Below, in pieces: positions 24,365-31,089 of a stretch of 40,663 bases of DNA (positions are counted from its first letter, which is position 1; every line of letters begins with the position of its first letter). The position numbers were made by a program, and so were the translations under genes. Source of the DNA: Caulobacter sp. D5 (GTDB lineage: Bacteria; Pseudomonadota; Alphaproteobacteria; Caulobacterales; Caulobacteraceae); contig NZ_QHJY01000112.1 in NCBI RefSeq assembly GCF_003185805.1, positions 1-40,663 of the forward strand, written 5' to 3'. Under the pieces are notes generated by a model. It saw nothing but the letters and a program-made list of their open reading frames with translations. It was not told the DNA's origin and did no database searches.

Positions 24365-25642
24365 TCACCGCACCGCCTGGATCAGGGTGTCGAACATGTC
24401 GCTGGTGGCGCTGACGACCTGCGAAGCGGCCGAATAGGCCTGCTGGGCGATGATCATCTTGTTGAACTCGGTGGCGGTGTCGGTGGTCGAGCCTTCGAGG
24501 GCGCTGGCCACCAGGCTGCCGGCGCTGCCTTCGCCCGGAAGGTTCAGGTGCACCTGGCCGGCGGCCGAGTTCTCATCATACACCGTGCCCGAGACGTGGG
24601 TCAGGCCGTTGGGGTTGCTGAAGGTGGCGACCGGGATCTGGTAGATCGCCAGGCTGACCCCGTTGTCGAAGTTGGCCGTGACTAGGCCGCTCTCGTCGAT
24701 GGTGATGCCCGACAGCTCGCCGTAGTTGGCGCCGTCCTGCTCGAAGGTCGGGCTCAGCGACAGCGTCGAGGAGGTCGAGGCGAACTGGGTCAGGCCGTCG
24801 GTGCCGCCGGTGTCGCCCAGGTCCAGCGTAATGGCGCTGTCGGCGGCGCCGGTGGAAAAGCCGGTGATCGACAGGTCGACGGGCGACGGGTCGGTCGAGG
24901 CCAGGCTGCCGTCGGAATTGAAGGTGACGGTCACCGAGCTGGGGCTGATCGTGCCCGAGGTGGTCGAGCTGTCCGACGTCAGGGTCGGATCCGACAGGCT
25001 CAGCGTCCAGGTGTTGTCGCCGGTCTTGGTCCAGGTCTGGCCGACGGTGTGGCTGACGCCCAGGGAGTCGATGACCTCCATGCTGGTGTCGTAGCTGTCG
25101 CCGGTGACCGTATCGGCCGGCAGGTTGGCGGCCATGGTCACCGTCGAGGTGGCCTTGGCCGTGCCGCTGATCGAGTCGAGGTTGATCGCCGACAGGCTGG
25201 TCAGGTCGCTGGTGTTGGACGTCAGGATGTTGCCATCCGAGTCCGTCGCGTAGCCCATCAGGTAATAGCCTTCGCTATTGACCAGATAGCCGTCGGAATC
25301 CGTCGAGAAGCTGCCGTTGCGGCTGTAGACGAGCGCGCTGCCGGTGTCGCCCGGATCGGCCGCGACCACGAAATAGCCCGAGCCGTCGATGGCGACGTTG
25401 GTCGAGACGCTGGTCGACGAGATCGTGCCGGTGACGTTCAGCGCCTGGCTGGTCTTGGCCGCCACCGAGCTGGTCGAGGTGTTGGAGTTCATCGCGCCGC
25501 TGACCAGCGACTGGAACGAGACCTCGGAGGTCTTGTAGGCCGTGGTCGAGGCGTTGGCGATGTTCTCCGAGATCGCGGACAGGGCCACGCTCTGGGCGGT
25601 CAGGCCGGAGACGGCCGTGGAGAGGGCGGAGGAAAGGCTCAT
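24365..25642 (-). CDS. flgE: Flagellar hook protein FlgE, short form
   Basis: A 425-residue hook protein. It begins MSLSSALSTAVSGLTAQSVA, with SENIANASTTAYKTSEVSFQ as the conserved rod/hook N-terminal motif, then NVAIDGSGYFVVA and YSRNGSFSTDSDGYLVNSEG. The C-terminus TATEFNKMIIAQQAYSAASQ, then VVSATSDMFDTLIQAVR is the standard closing helix. It has no cysteine, only about five Lys and two Arg, and is strongly acidic and Ser/Thr-rich. Its length is near the enteric hook protein. A site AAGGGCGAG lies before the ATG, 12 bases after the flgD stop. No hook-length gene fliK is nearby. Confidence 0.9.
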   Translation of the reverse strand: MSLSSALSTAVSGLTAQSVALSAISENIANASTTAYKTSEVSFQSLVSGAMNSNTSTSSVAAKTSQALNVTGTISSTSVSTNVAIDGSGYFVVAADPGDTGSALVYSRNGSFSTDSDGYLVNSEGYYLMGYATDSDGNILTSNTSDLTSLSAINLDSISGTAKATSTVTMAANLPADTVTGDSYDTSMEVIDSLGVSHTVGQTWTKTGDNTWTLSLSDPTLTSDSSTTSGTISPSSVTVTFNSDGSLASTDPSPVDLSITGFSTGAADSAITLDLGDTGGTDGLTQFASTSSTLSLSPTFEQDGANYGELSGITIDESGLVTANFDNGVSLAIYQIPVATFSNPNGLTHVSGTVYDENSAAGQVHLNLPGEGSAGSLVASALEGSTTDTATEFNKMIIAQQAYSAASQVVSATSDMFDTLIQAVR

Positions 25643-25654
25643 CTCGGCTCGCCC

Positions 25655-25981
25655 TTATTCGCTTTGCGAGGCCAGCAGCTGGACCTGGGTCAGCAGCGAC
25701 GAGAGGTTGTCCGACATGCTGGTGGTCGTGTCGGACAGGGTCGACATGGTGTCCGACAGCGAGGTCAGGGTGTCGTTGGTGCTGATCTGCTGCTCCAGCG
25801 AGGCGTAGCTCGCCAGCTGGCTGGTGAACTCGGTCGGATCGGTCGGATCCAGCGGGTTCTGGTTGGTCAGCTGGGTCATCAGCAGCGACAGGAAGTCGGT
25901 CGTGCCGAGCTGCAGCGTGCTCGACGCGCTGGACGTGCTCGCGGTGCTGGTCGTGCTCGTCGTCGAAGAGACGGTGGTCAT
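25655..25981 (-). CDS. flgD: Hook-cap scaffold FlgD, N-terminal domain only
   Basis: A 108-residue protein, first gene of the minus operon. The ATG at 25981 has GGAGA eight bases upstream; the frame is open further up but without support. Ser/Thr-rich [20 protein letters not shown] leads into the FlgD core [20 protein letters not shown], then [20 protein letters not shown] and a helical end [13 protein letters not shown]. The C-terminal beta-sandwich of the roughly 220-residue family members is missing; some alphaproteobacterial FlgD are similarly short. It forms the cap under which hook subunits assemble. Confidence 0.85.
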   Translation of the reverse strand: MTTVSSTTSTTSTASTSSASSTLQLGTTDFLSLLMTQLTNQNPLDPTDPTEFTSQLASYASLEQQISTNDTLTSLSDTMSTLSDTTTSMSDNLSSLLTQVQLLASQSE

Positions 25982-26056
25982 GGAGAGATCTCCGGTGAAA
26001 TCGGTCCGACGCCCTGGGCGCCGATCGATGGGTTCAACGGAGGCTCCGCCGCGGAT

Positions 26057-26191
26057 GGGGCGGTTTATTTTTCGCGGACCGTTTTCGGCCTCGCGGAAGA
26101 GGGGGCTACGCGCGCGTTCCTCATACGGGGCGACGCGGTCCGGACGGCCCGGCGGGAAGGACCCGCAAAAAGCGAAAAGAAAAACCGCCCC
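26057..26191. promoter_or_regulatory. Inverted shared box in the divergent flagellar promoter region
   Basis: GGGGCGGTTTATTTTTCGC at 26057-26075 recurs in inverse as GCGAAAAGAAAAACCGCCCC at 26172-26191. Read toward each operon, both give GCGAAAA, an A-rich link, then AAACCGCCCCATCC. Each box therefore faces its own genes, in the 323-base gap (25982-26304) between flgD and the flagellin gene. On the flagellin side AACC is followed after 17 bases by CGTC, an ECF-like spacing, but the flgD side has no matching -10. No sigma-54 or sigma-28 consensus was seen in the gap. A shared activator or sigma-factor site is inferred. Confidence 0.55.
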
Positions 26192-26304
26192 ATCCTTCGG
26201 GGACGTCCCGTTCAACCCGTCGAAGCCAGGCCGTCAGAACGGCGGACAGCTTCCCGGCCGGACTCTCCCCCGGACGGACTCCAGACAGAGAACCGGACTA
26301 GAAC

Positions 26305-27144
26305 ATGCCAGTTATCTCCACCAACACGGCCGCCAACACCGCCCTGCGCTATCTGAACAACAACTCGACGGCGCAGAGCGAGTCCCTGGCGAAGCTGTCG
26401 AGCGGCTCGCGGATCGTCAGCGCGAAGGACGACGCCTCCGGCCTCGCCATCGCGACCTCCATGAACGCCGACGTGACCGTGCTGAACCAAGCCGCCACCA
26501 ACGTGACCAGCGGCACCTCGGTGCTGAACACCGCGGACGGCGCGCTGTCGAACATCGCCGACATCCTGCAGCGTATGAAGTCCCTGACGGCCCAGGCCCA
26601 GTCGGGGAGCTCGAGCTCTGACGACATCAGCTACATCGACGCTGAATATCAACAGCTGCTCGAGGAAGTGGACGACATCACCACGTCGACCACCTTCAAC
26701 GGCATCACGCTGCTGGATGGCACGAGCGACTACTACTCCGCCGACGGCGTTACGGGCGGCGTCGACTTCCTGGTCGGCACCTCGTCGAGCGACGTGATCA
26801 CCGTGAAGCTGGGCGATGCGGACACCACCGCTCTGTCGCTCAACAGCACCTCGATCACCTCGACCTCGGCGTCGGGCCTGATGGACAAGATCGACGACGC
26901 GATCACCGACATCTCGAAAATGCGAGCCGACGTGGGCGCCACCCTGTCGCGTTTCGAATTCCGGGGCGACGTGATCTCGACCTCGCTCGAAAACCTGGAG
27001 TCGGCCGCGTCGGCCATCACCGACGTGGACATCGCCAGCGAGCAGACCAACTTCACCAACGCTCAGACCCTGACCAGCGCAGCGATTTCGGCCCTCAGCC
27101 AGGCCAACTCGATGAGCCAGTCGCTTCTGAAGTTGCTGCAGTAG
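26305..27144 (+). CDS. Flagellin
   Basis: A 279-residue flagellin, the filament subunit. N-terminal D0/D1: MPVISTNTAANTALRYLNNN, then LAKLSSGSRIVSAKDDASGL, then LNTADGALSNIADILQRMKS. C-terminal D1/D0: DISKMRADVGATLSRFEFRG, then ASAITDVDIASEQTNFTNAQ, then ALSQANSMSQSLLKLLQ. The central exposed domain is short and rich in Ser, Thr and Asp, so the filament is small-domain, like other alphaproteobacterial flagellins. No cysteine. The ribosome site before the ATG is weak. It is followed by fliD and fliS rather than by flaF and flbT, which are the usual companions in Caulobacter-type flagellin loci as far as I recall. Confidence 0.93.
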   Translation: MPVISTNTAANTALRYLNNNSTAQSESLAKLSSGSRIVSAKDDASGLAIATSMNADVTVLNQAATNVTSGTSVLNTADGALSNIADILQRMKSLTAQAQSGSSSSDDISYIDAEYQQLLEEVDDITTSTTFNGITLLDGTSDYYSADGVTGGVDFLVGTSSSDVITVKLGDADTTALSLNSTSITSTSASGLMDKIDDAITDISKMRADVGATLSRFEFRGDVISTSLENLESAASAITDVDIASEQTNFTNAQTLTSAAISALSQANSMSQSLLKLLQ

Positions 27145-27194
27145 TCGGCTCATGCCGTGACGGCGCGGGCCAGCCCGCGTCGTCCTGCAGACTG

Positions 27195-27223
27195 GGCGGG
27201 AGGATTCTCTGGATCCTCCCGCC
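27195..27223 (+). terminator. Hairpin between flagellin and fliD
   Basis: An 11-base perfect stem, GGCGGGAGGAT at 27195-27205 and ATCCTCCCGCC at 27213-27223, is followed by GACTTTCC without a full T run. It lies 51 bases after the flagellin stop and 19 before fliD. It would favour a short, abundant flagellin mRNA with partial read-through into fliD and fliS, by termination or 3' end protection. Confidence 0.65.
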
Positions 27224-27241
27224 GACTTTCCGGACATCGCC

Positions 27242-28930
27242 ATGACGACGACCAGCACCGTCTCGACCTCGGGGTCGACGACCTACCTGACCGGCACGAT
27301 CTCGGGGCTCGACACCGACTCGCTGATCGAGGCCGCCGTCGCGCAGAAGACCGCGCGAGCCGACACCATCGACGCCAAGGTCACGACCAACGAGACCAAG
27401 ATCGCCTCCTATCAGGAGCTGCAGACGCTGCTGCAGGCGGTCTCGGACTCCATGGAGTCGCTGGCCTCGACGACCTACAGCTCGGTCTCGACCACCACCA
27501 ACGCCTTCGACGAGAAGAGCGCCTACCTCACCGCCTCGGACGGCACCGACGCGACGGACGTGCTCGCGGTCAGCGCCGACGCCGACGCGGTCGCGGCCTC
27601 CTACTCGATCACCGTCACCCAGCTGGCCAAGGCCATGAAAGTCGCCTCGACCGCCCAGACGGCCGACACGGTCCTGGGCCTGGACGGGGTGTTCTCGTTG
27701 AACACCACCGACGGCACGGCCGCCGAGATCACCGTCACCTCGGACATGACGGTCGAGGACCTGGCCGACGCCATCAACAACGCCAGCGGCGACACCGGCG
27801 TCGTCGCCACCCTGATCGCCAGCTCGACCGGCACGCGCCTGGTGCTGTCGACCAGCGACACCAACCAGGAAATCACTCTCTCGACCGTCTCGGGCGACGA
27901 CATCGGCCAGAGCGTCGGCCTGACCGACAGCGCGGGCGACTTCTCCAACGTGCTGCAGGAAGCCCAGCCGGCCATCGTCACCATCGACGGCGTCGAGATC
28001 GAGAGCGACAGCAACGAGCTGACCGACACCATTCCGGGCCTGTCGATCTCGCTGCTGCAGGCCACCTCGGGCCAGACCATCACCCTCGACATCGAGGCCA
28101 ATTACGACGACATCAAGACGGCGATCACCGACTTCATCACCGCCTACAACGCGTTGCGGTCGTTCGTCGTCACCAACCAGACGGTCGGTTCGGACGGCAC
28201 GGTCTCGGACGACGCGGTGCTGTTCGCCGACAGCATCCTGCGCGACGTCAACCGCCGCCTGAGCGACATGCTGGGCGGGACCGCCGGCTCGGACGACGAG
28301 CTGACCGACCTGTCGGCCCTGGGCGTCACCATCAACGCCGACAACCAGCTGGAGCTGACCGACGAGACGACGCTCGACAACCTGCTGCTGACCGACCTGT
28401 CGAGCGTGGCCAAGTTCTTCGAGACCGGCTTCTCCAGCAGCAACAGCAATCTGAAGCTGCTGAAGAACGACACCACCGTCTCGTTCGACTTCGACATGCA
28501 GGTCAACGTCACCGACGGGGCGATCTCCAGCGTGTCGGTGAACGGCGACTCCAGTCTGTTCACGATCTCCGGCAACCGGATCATCGGCGCGACCGGCTCG
28601 ATCTACGAGGGCCTGTCCTTCGCCCTGGCCTCGCCGACCTCCGGCACGATCTCGGTCGAGATCAACCAGGGCTTCGCGAACATGATCACGAGCCTGATCG
28701 ACGACTACGCCAACACCTCCAGCGGCGTGATCCAGCAACGGATCGAAAGCCTGGAGACGGTCAACGAAGACCTCACCGACCAGTCCGACCAGATCCGCGA
28801 CGACGCGGAGACGTACCGGACCAAGCTGATCTCGAAATACTCGGCGATGGAGACCGAACTCTACGCCGCCCAGATCCTCCAGCAGCAGATCGCAGCCATC
28901 TTGGGAGCCGACAGCAGTGACGACGACTAA
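27242..28930 (+). CDS. fliD: Filament cap protein FliD
   Basis: A 562-residue FliD, the cap under which flagellin subunits are inserted. The N-terminal motif is TGTISGLDTDSLIEAAVAQK, with a following helix TNETKIASYQELQTLLQAVS. The middle contains VTQLAKAMKVASTAQTADTV, and INNASGDTGVVATLIASSTG then RLVLSTSDTNQEI, typical of FliD. The C-terminus (LETVNEDLTDQSDQIRDDAE, then LISKYSAMETELYAAQILQQ and IAAILG) is the conserved coiled cap helix, ending in acidic DSSDDD. No cysteine, strongly acidic. fliS overlaps its last 14 bases. Confidence 0.9.
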   Translation: MTTTSTVSTSGSTTYLTGTISGLDTDSLIEAAVAQKTARADTIDAKVTTNETKIASYQELQTLLQAVSDSMESLASTTYSSVSTTTNAFDEKSAYLTASDGTDATDVLAVSADADAVAASYSITVTQLAKAMKVASTAQTADTVLGLDGVFSLNTTDGTAAEITVTSDMTVEDLADAINNASGDTGVVATLIASSTGTRLVLSTSDTNQEITLSTVSGDDIGQSVGLTDSAGDFSNVLQEAQPAIVTIDGVEIESDSNELTDTIPGLSISLLQATSGQTITLDIEANYDDIKTAITDFITAYNALRSFVVTNQTVGSDGTVSDDAVLFADSILRDVNRRLSDMLGGTAGSDDELTDLSALGVTINADNQLELTDETTLDNLLLTDLSSVAKFFETGFSSSNSNLKLLKNDTTVSFDFDMQVNVTDGAISSVSVNGDSSLFTISGNRIIGATGSIYEGLSFALASPTSGTISVEINQGFANMITSLIDDYANTSSGVIQQRIESLETVNEDLTDQSDQIRDDAETYRTKLISKYSAMETELYAAQILQQQIAAILGADSSDDD

Positions 28931-29288
28931 CCAGGCGCTCAGCGCCTACGCGGCTTCCAGCCGCCTCACCGCCAACCCGCGCGACGTGCTGGCTTCCGTG
29001 CACGAGGAGCTCTACCGCGCGATCGCCTCGGCAAAATTCGCCCACGAGCAGGGGCGGCTGGATCAAATGTGCCGACACGCCATGCGCGCCACCCAGATCC
29101 TGACCGCCCTGTCGACGACGCTGGATTTTTCGGCGGCCGGCAAGGACGGCGCGACGTTGCGAAAGTTCTACCAATACGTGCTCGACGGCCTGCTTCGCGC
29201 CAGTCGCAGCAAAGATGTGTCCAGTGTGTATCAAATCGTACTGGACTTGTTGCGCCCGTTTTGCAAAGAACTTCGTTCTGAAAAATAG
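28917..29288 (+). CDS. fliS: Flagellin export chaperone FliS
   Basis: A 123-residue helical protein read from GTG, with GGGAG about ten bases upstream and a 14-base overlap with fliD. FliS binds the flagellin C-terminus to prevent early polymerisation. The family pattern is visible: ALSAYAASSRLTANPRDVLA near the N-terminus (in place of the usual Y...V..A sequence), VHEELYRAIASAKFAHEQGR, HAMRATQILTALSTTLDFSA and VLDGLLRASRSKDVSSVYQI. Two cysteines are present, as allowed for a cytoplasmic protein, unlike the exported neighbours. The last 80 bases are noticeably richer in A and T than the rest of the locus. Confidence 0.82.
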   Translation: MTTTNQALSAYAASSRLTANPRDVLASVHEELYRAIASAKFAHEQGRLDQMCRHAMRATQILTALSTTLDFSAAGKDGATLRKFYQYVLDGLLRASRSKDVSSVYQIVLDLLRPFCKELRSEK

Positions 29289-29289
29289 C

Positions 29290-29336
29290 AATGTACCGAT
29301 AGTATCGGAAATGTATCGATCAAATACAGTAATGTA
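29290..29336. promoter_or_regulatory. Three phased AATGTA repeats and a palindrome upstream of the sigma-54 promoter
   Basis: AATGTA occurs at 29290-29295, 29310-29315 and 29331-29336, spaced 20 and 21 bases, so on one face of the helix. CCGATA-G-TATCGG at 29296-29308 is a perfect palindrome between the first two. The stretch is AT-rich for this genome and ends 14 bases before the sigma-54 promoter. Candidate binding sites for an activator or repressor of the ECF gene; inference. Confidence 0.45.
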
Positions 29337-29349
29337 GTTATTCGATATA

Positions 29350-29364
29350 TGGCACGCTGTTTGC
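29350..29364 (+). promoter_or_regulatory. Sigma-54 promoter upstream of the ECF sigma gene
   Basis: TGGCACGCTGTTTGC matches the sigma-54 (RpoN) consensus TGGCACG-N4-TTGC at every fixed position, with GG at 29351-29352 and GC at 29363-29364. It predicts a start near 29376, 29 bases before the ECF ATG. In Caulobacter, sigma-54 drives many late flagellar genes, which agrees with the flagellar setting. Confidence 0.85.
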
Positions 29365-29404
29365 CTGTTCCATTGCGATACAGCGATGGAGGCGAGTAAT
29401 CGCC

Positions 29405-30073
29405 ATGGCGAATTCAGCGACGATTGCGACGACGGGCGAGTTTGGTCTGTCTGACGTGCGCTCTGACGAGGAGCTGTTCCTGGCTTGCCGCGACGGCGAC
29501 CAGACGGCTTTTCGGGTTCTGGTCGACCGGCACCTGCGGATGGTGCGGCGACTGGCGCTCAACGTTCTGGGCGACGTTCAGGAGGCCGAGGACGCGGCCC
29601 AGGAGGCATTTATTGCCGCCTGGCGCGCTCGCGAGCGCTGGACGCCGGACGCCCGGTTCTCGACCTGGCTGCACCGCATCGCCGTCAACAAGGCCATCGA
29701 TCGTCGCCGGGTCCGCAAGGCGGTTCCGGAATCCCAGGAGGTCATCACCCGCCTGGCCGACGCCGAAGTTCAGGCGCCGGCCCAGGCCGACGCCCTCGCC
29801 AATCTCGAACGCACGGAGACCGCCAAGACGCTTCAGAAAGCCCTCGACAAGCTTCCCGACACCCAGCGCCAGGCGCTGACCATGTTCTATTTCGAAGAGC
29901 TCGACGTCGGTAGAATCGCCGACGCCATGGACTGTTCGGAACAGGCGGTGCGCTCGCTCCTGAAACGGGGCCGGCAAACCCTCAAGACTCGACTCCAGAA
30001 ACAGAAGAAGATCTGTGGCTATGGACCTGAAACTATTCGAAGCCCGGCTGAAGGCGCTGGGTCCCGCGCTTGA
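29405..30073 (+). CDS. ECF-type RNA polymerase sigma factor
   Basis: A 222-residue sigma-70-family factor. Region 2 covers about residues 20-100: DEELFLACRDGDQTAFRVLV, then LALNVLGDVQEAEDAAQEAF, then RFSTWLHRIAVNKAIDRRRV. Region 4 covers about 138-200: LQKALDKLPDTQRQALTMFY, then VGRIADAMDCSEQAVRSLLK. The start has GGAGGCGAG about eight bases upstream. The last 18 residues overlap the next gene by 53 bases in another frame. It sits directly after fliS behind a sigma-54 promoter, so it is probably made late in flagellar development or under the same cue. The targets may include the two adjacent flagellar operons, which share an upstream box. That link is inference. Confidence 0.9.
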   Translation: MANSATIATTGEFGLSDVRSDEELFLACRDGDQTAFRVLVDRHLRMVRRLALNVLGDVQEAEDAAQEAFIAAWRARERWTPDARFSTWLHRIAVNKAIDRRRVRKAVPESQEVITRLADAEVQAPAQADALANLERTETAKTLQKALDKLPDTQRQALTMFYFEELDVGRIADAMDCSEQAVRSLLKRGRQTLKTRLQKQKKICGYGPETIRSPAEGAGSRA

Positions 30074-30236
30074 CCGCTGGCCGCCCGACGAGGCTGAGGC
30101 GGCGATCGCGCTGATGTCGGCCTCGGAAGAGGCCCAGGACCTGTTTGCGACCATGACCGCCGAGGATCTCGGGGTGTTCGACGACCCCGGCGGCGACCTG
30201 TCGGCCCTGGCCGATCGCATCGGCAAGGCGCTGTAG
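30021..30236 (+). CDS. Small partner of the ECF sigma factor, possible anti-sigma
   Basis: A 71-residue acidic helical protein, MDLKLFEARLKALGPALDRW, then PPDEAEAAIALMSASEEAQD, ending ADRIGKAL. The gene starts 53 bases inside the sigma gene in another frame, so the two are translated together. The motif of a phrase like LGPxLDRWP then an Ala-rich helix is often seen in small proteins encoded right after ECF sigma genes in alphaproteobacteria. It lacks a membrane segment or zinc motif. An anti-sigma or sigma-modulating role is inferred from overlap and size. Confidence 0.7.
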   Translation: MDLKLFEARLKALGPALDRWPPDEAEAAIALMSASEEAQDLFATMTAEDLGVFDDPGGDLSALADRIGKAL

Positions 30237-30320
30237 GGGAGGGCGGCCGCGTCCGCGCGCCTTGAAGCCGTCGTGATCGGCGGCGCATGCTGGGCGTCCT
30301 GCAACGCAAGGACGCGCCAC

Positions 30321-30758
30321 ATGCTCTTTCGACGCTCGATCCCCGCCGTGCTGCTGCTGGCCCTGGCGGCCGCGACGCCGGCCCTGGCGCAGCCGTCTGC
30401 CCGGGCGATGGGGATCGATCCCGAGAAGGAATACTCCCCGGCCTACGACCGCTGCCTGAACAGCGGCGACGCCCTGAAGGGCGTGACGGTCGCCATGGCC
30501 GGCTGCACCAACGTCGAGCTCCAGAAGCAGGACGCCCGCCTCAACCGCGCCTACAAGGCGGCCATGGCCAAGCGCTCCAAGCCCCAGCAGGCCAGCCTGC
30601 GCACCGCCCAGCGCGCCTGGATCAAGCGCCGCGACGCCGAGTGCCAGGAAGACCTGACCGGCGGCACCATCGACATGCTCAACATCGGCGGCTGCCACCT
30701 GAGCATGACCACCGTGCGGGCCGTGGAGCTGGAGCGGATGGTCAAGGCGCGGCGCTAG
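30321..30758 (+). CDS. LprI-family periplasmic protein
   Basis: A 145-residue protein with signal peptide MLFRRSIPAVLLLALAAATP ending ALA; AAGGA precedes the ATG. The mature part has the lysozyme-inhibitor LprI-like (PF07007 type) pattern: YDRCLNSGDALKGVTVAMAG, CTNVELQKQDARLNRAYKAA, QQASLRTAQRAWIKRRDAEC and CHLSMTTVRAVELERMVKAR, with four cysteines. Proteins of this family are secreted or periplasmic; lysozyme inhibition is shown only for some. It follows the sigma pair on the same strand after 84 bases but need not share their promoter. Confidence 0.87.
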   Translation: MLFRRSIPAVLLLALAAATPALAQPSARAMGIDPEKEYSPAYDRCLNSGDALKGVTVAMAGCTNVELQKQDARLNRAYKAAMAKRSKPQQASLRTAQRAWIKRRDAECQEDLTGGTIDMLNIGGCHLSMTTVRAVELERMVKARR

Positions 30759-30785
30759 GGGCCGGGCTCCCGATATATTGAAGAT

Positions 30786-30924
30786 GCCTTCCTGGGCCTT
30801 GCGCCCAGGATCATGCTGGCGGCAGGCCATGACTTTGTCGTCTTGCGGAGCCGAAGGTCCGAGGGCGCACGCCTCACTCCGCGGACGCTGAACGATGGAT
30901 CCTGGGCGCAAGGCCCGGGAAGGC
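30786..30924. repeat. Long inverted repeat, family D
   Basis: GCCTTCCTGGGCCTTGCGCC on the left and its inverse GGCGCAAGGCCCGGGAAGGC on the right flank about 95 bases. The rest of 30759-31089 holds no gene apart from the palindrome at 30969. A single copy was found in this window. Confidence 0.7.
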
Positions 30925-30968
30925 GGGCTTTTTTGCCTCCCCCACGCCCCGCCGCCGCCCCTCCGAAT

Positions 30969-30982
30969 TTGCGTCTACGCAA
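30969..30982. promoter_or_regulatory. FNR/FixK-shaped palindrome upstream of the Crp/Fnr gene
   Basis: TTGCG-TCTA-CGCAA is a perfect palindrome with the TTG...N4...CAA geometry of Crp/Fnr-family boxes, 108 bases before the regulator's ATG. A related but decayed copy (GAATTTACCCCTACGC) lies at about 31003. It is a likely autoregulatory site or a site for a sister regulator. Confidence 0.5.
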
Positions 30983-31089
30983 AAACCCTTATGCGCGGCC
31001 CCCGAATTTACCCCTACGCGGAGAAGGGGGAATGTGCCGGCGTCACGGGGCGGTCTCCCCACCGCCTCCTTCCTCCCCGGGAGCCTCCG

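Noticed and set aside
25982-26304. Sigma-54 or sigma-28 promoters for flagellin and flgD
   Set aside because: No TGGC-N8-TTGC or TAAA-N15-GCCGATAA match could be found on either strand; the shared box was reported instead.
27157-28920. Other long frames on both strands over fliD
   Set aside because: They are His/Arg/Asp-rich shadows; FliD's conserved ends are in the 27242 frame.
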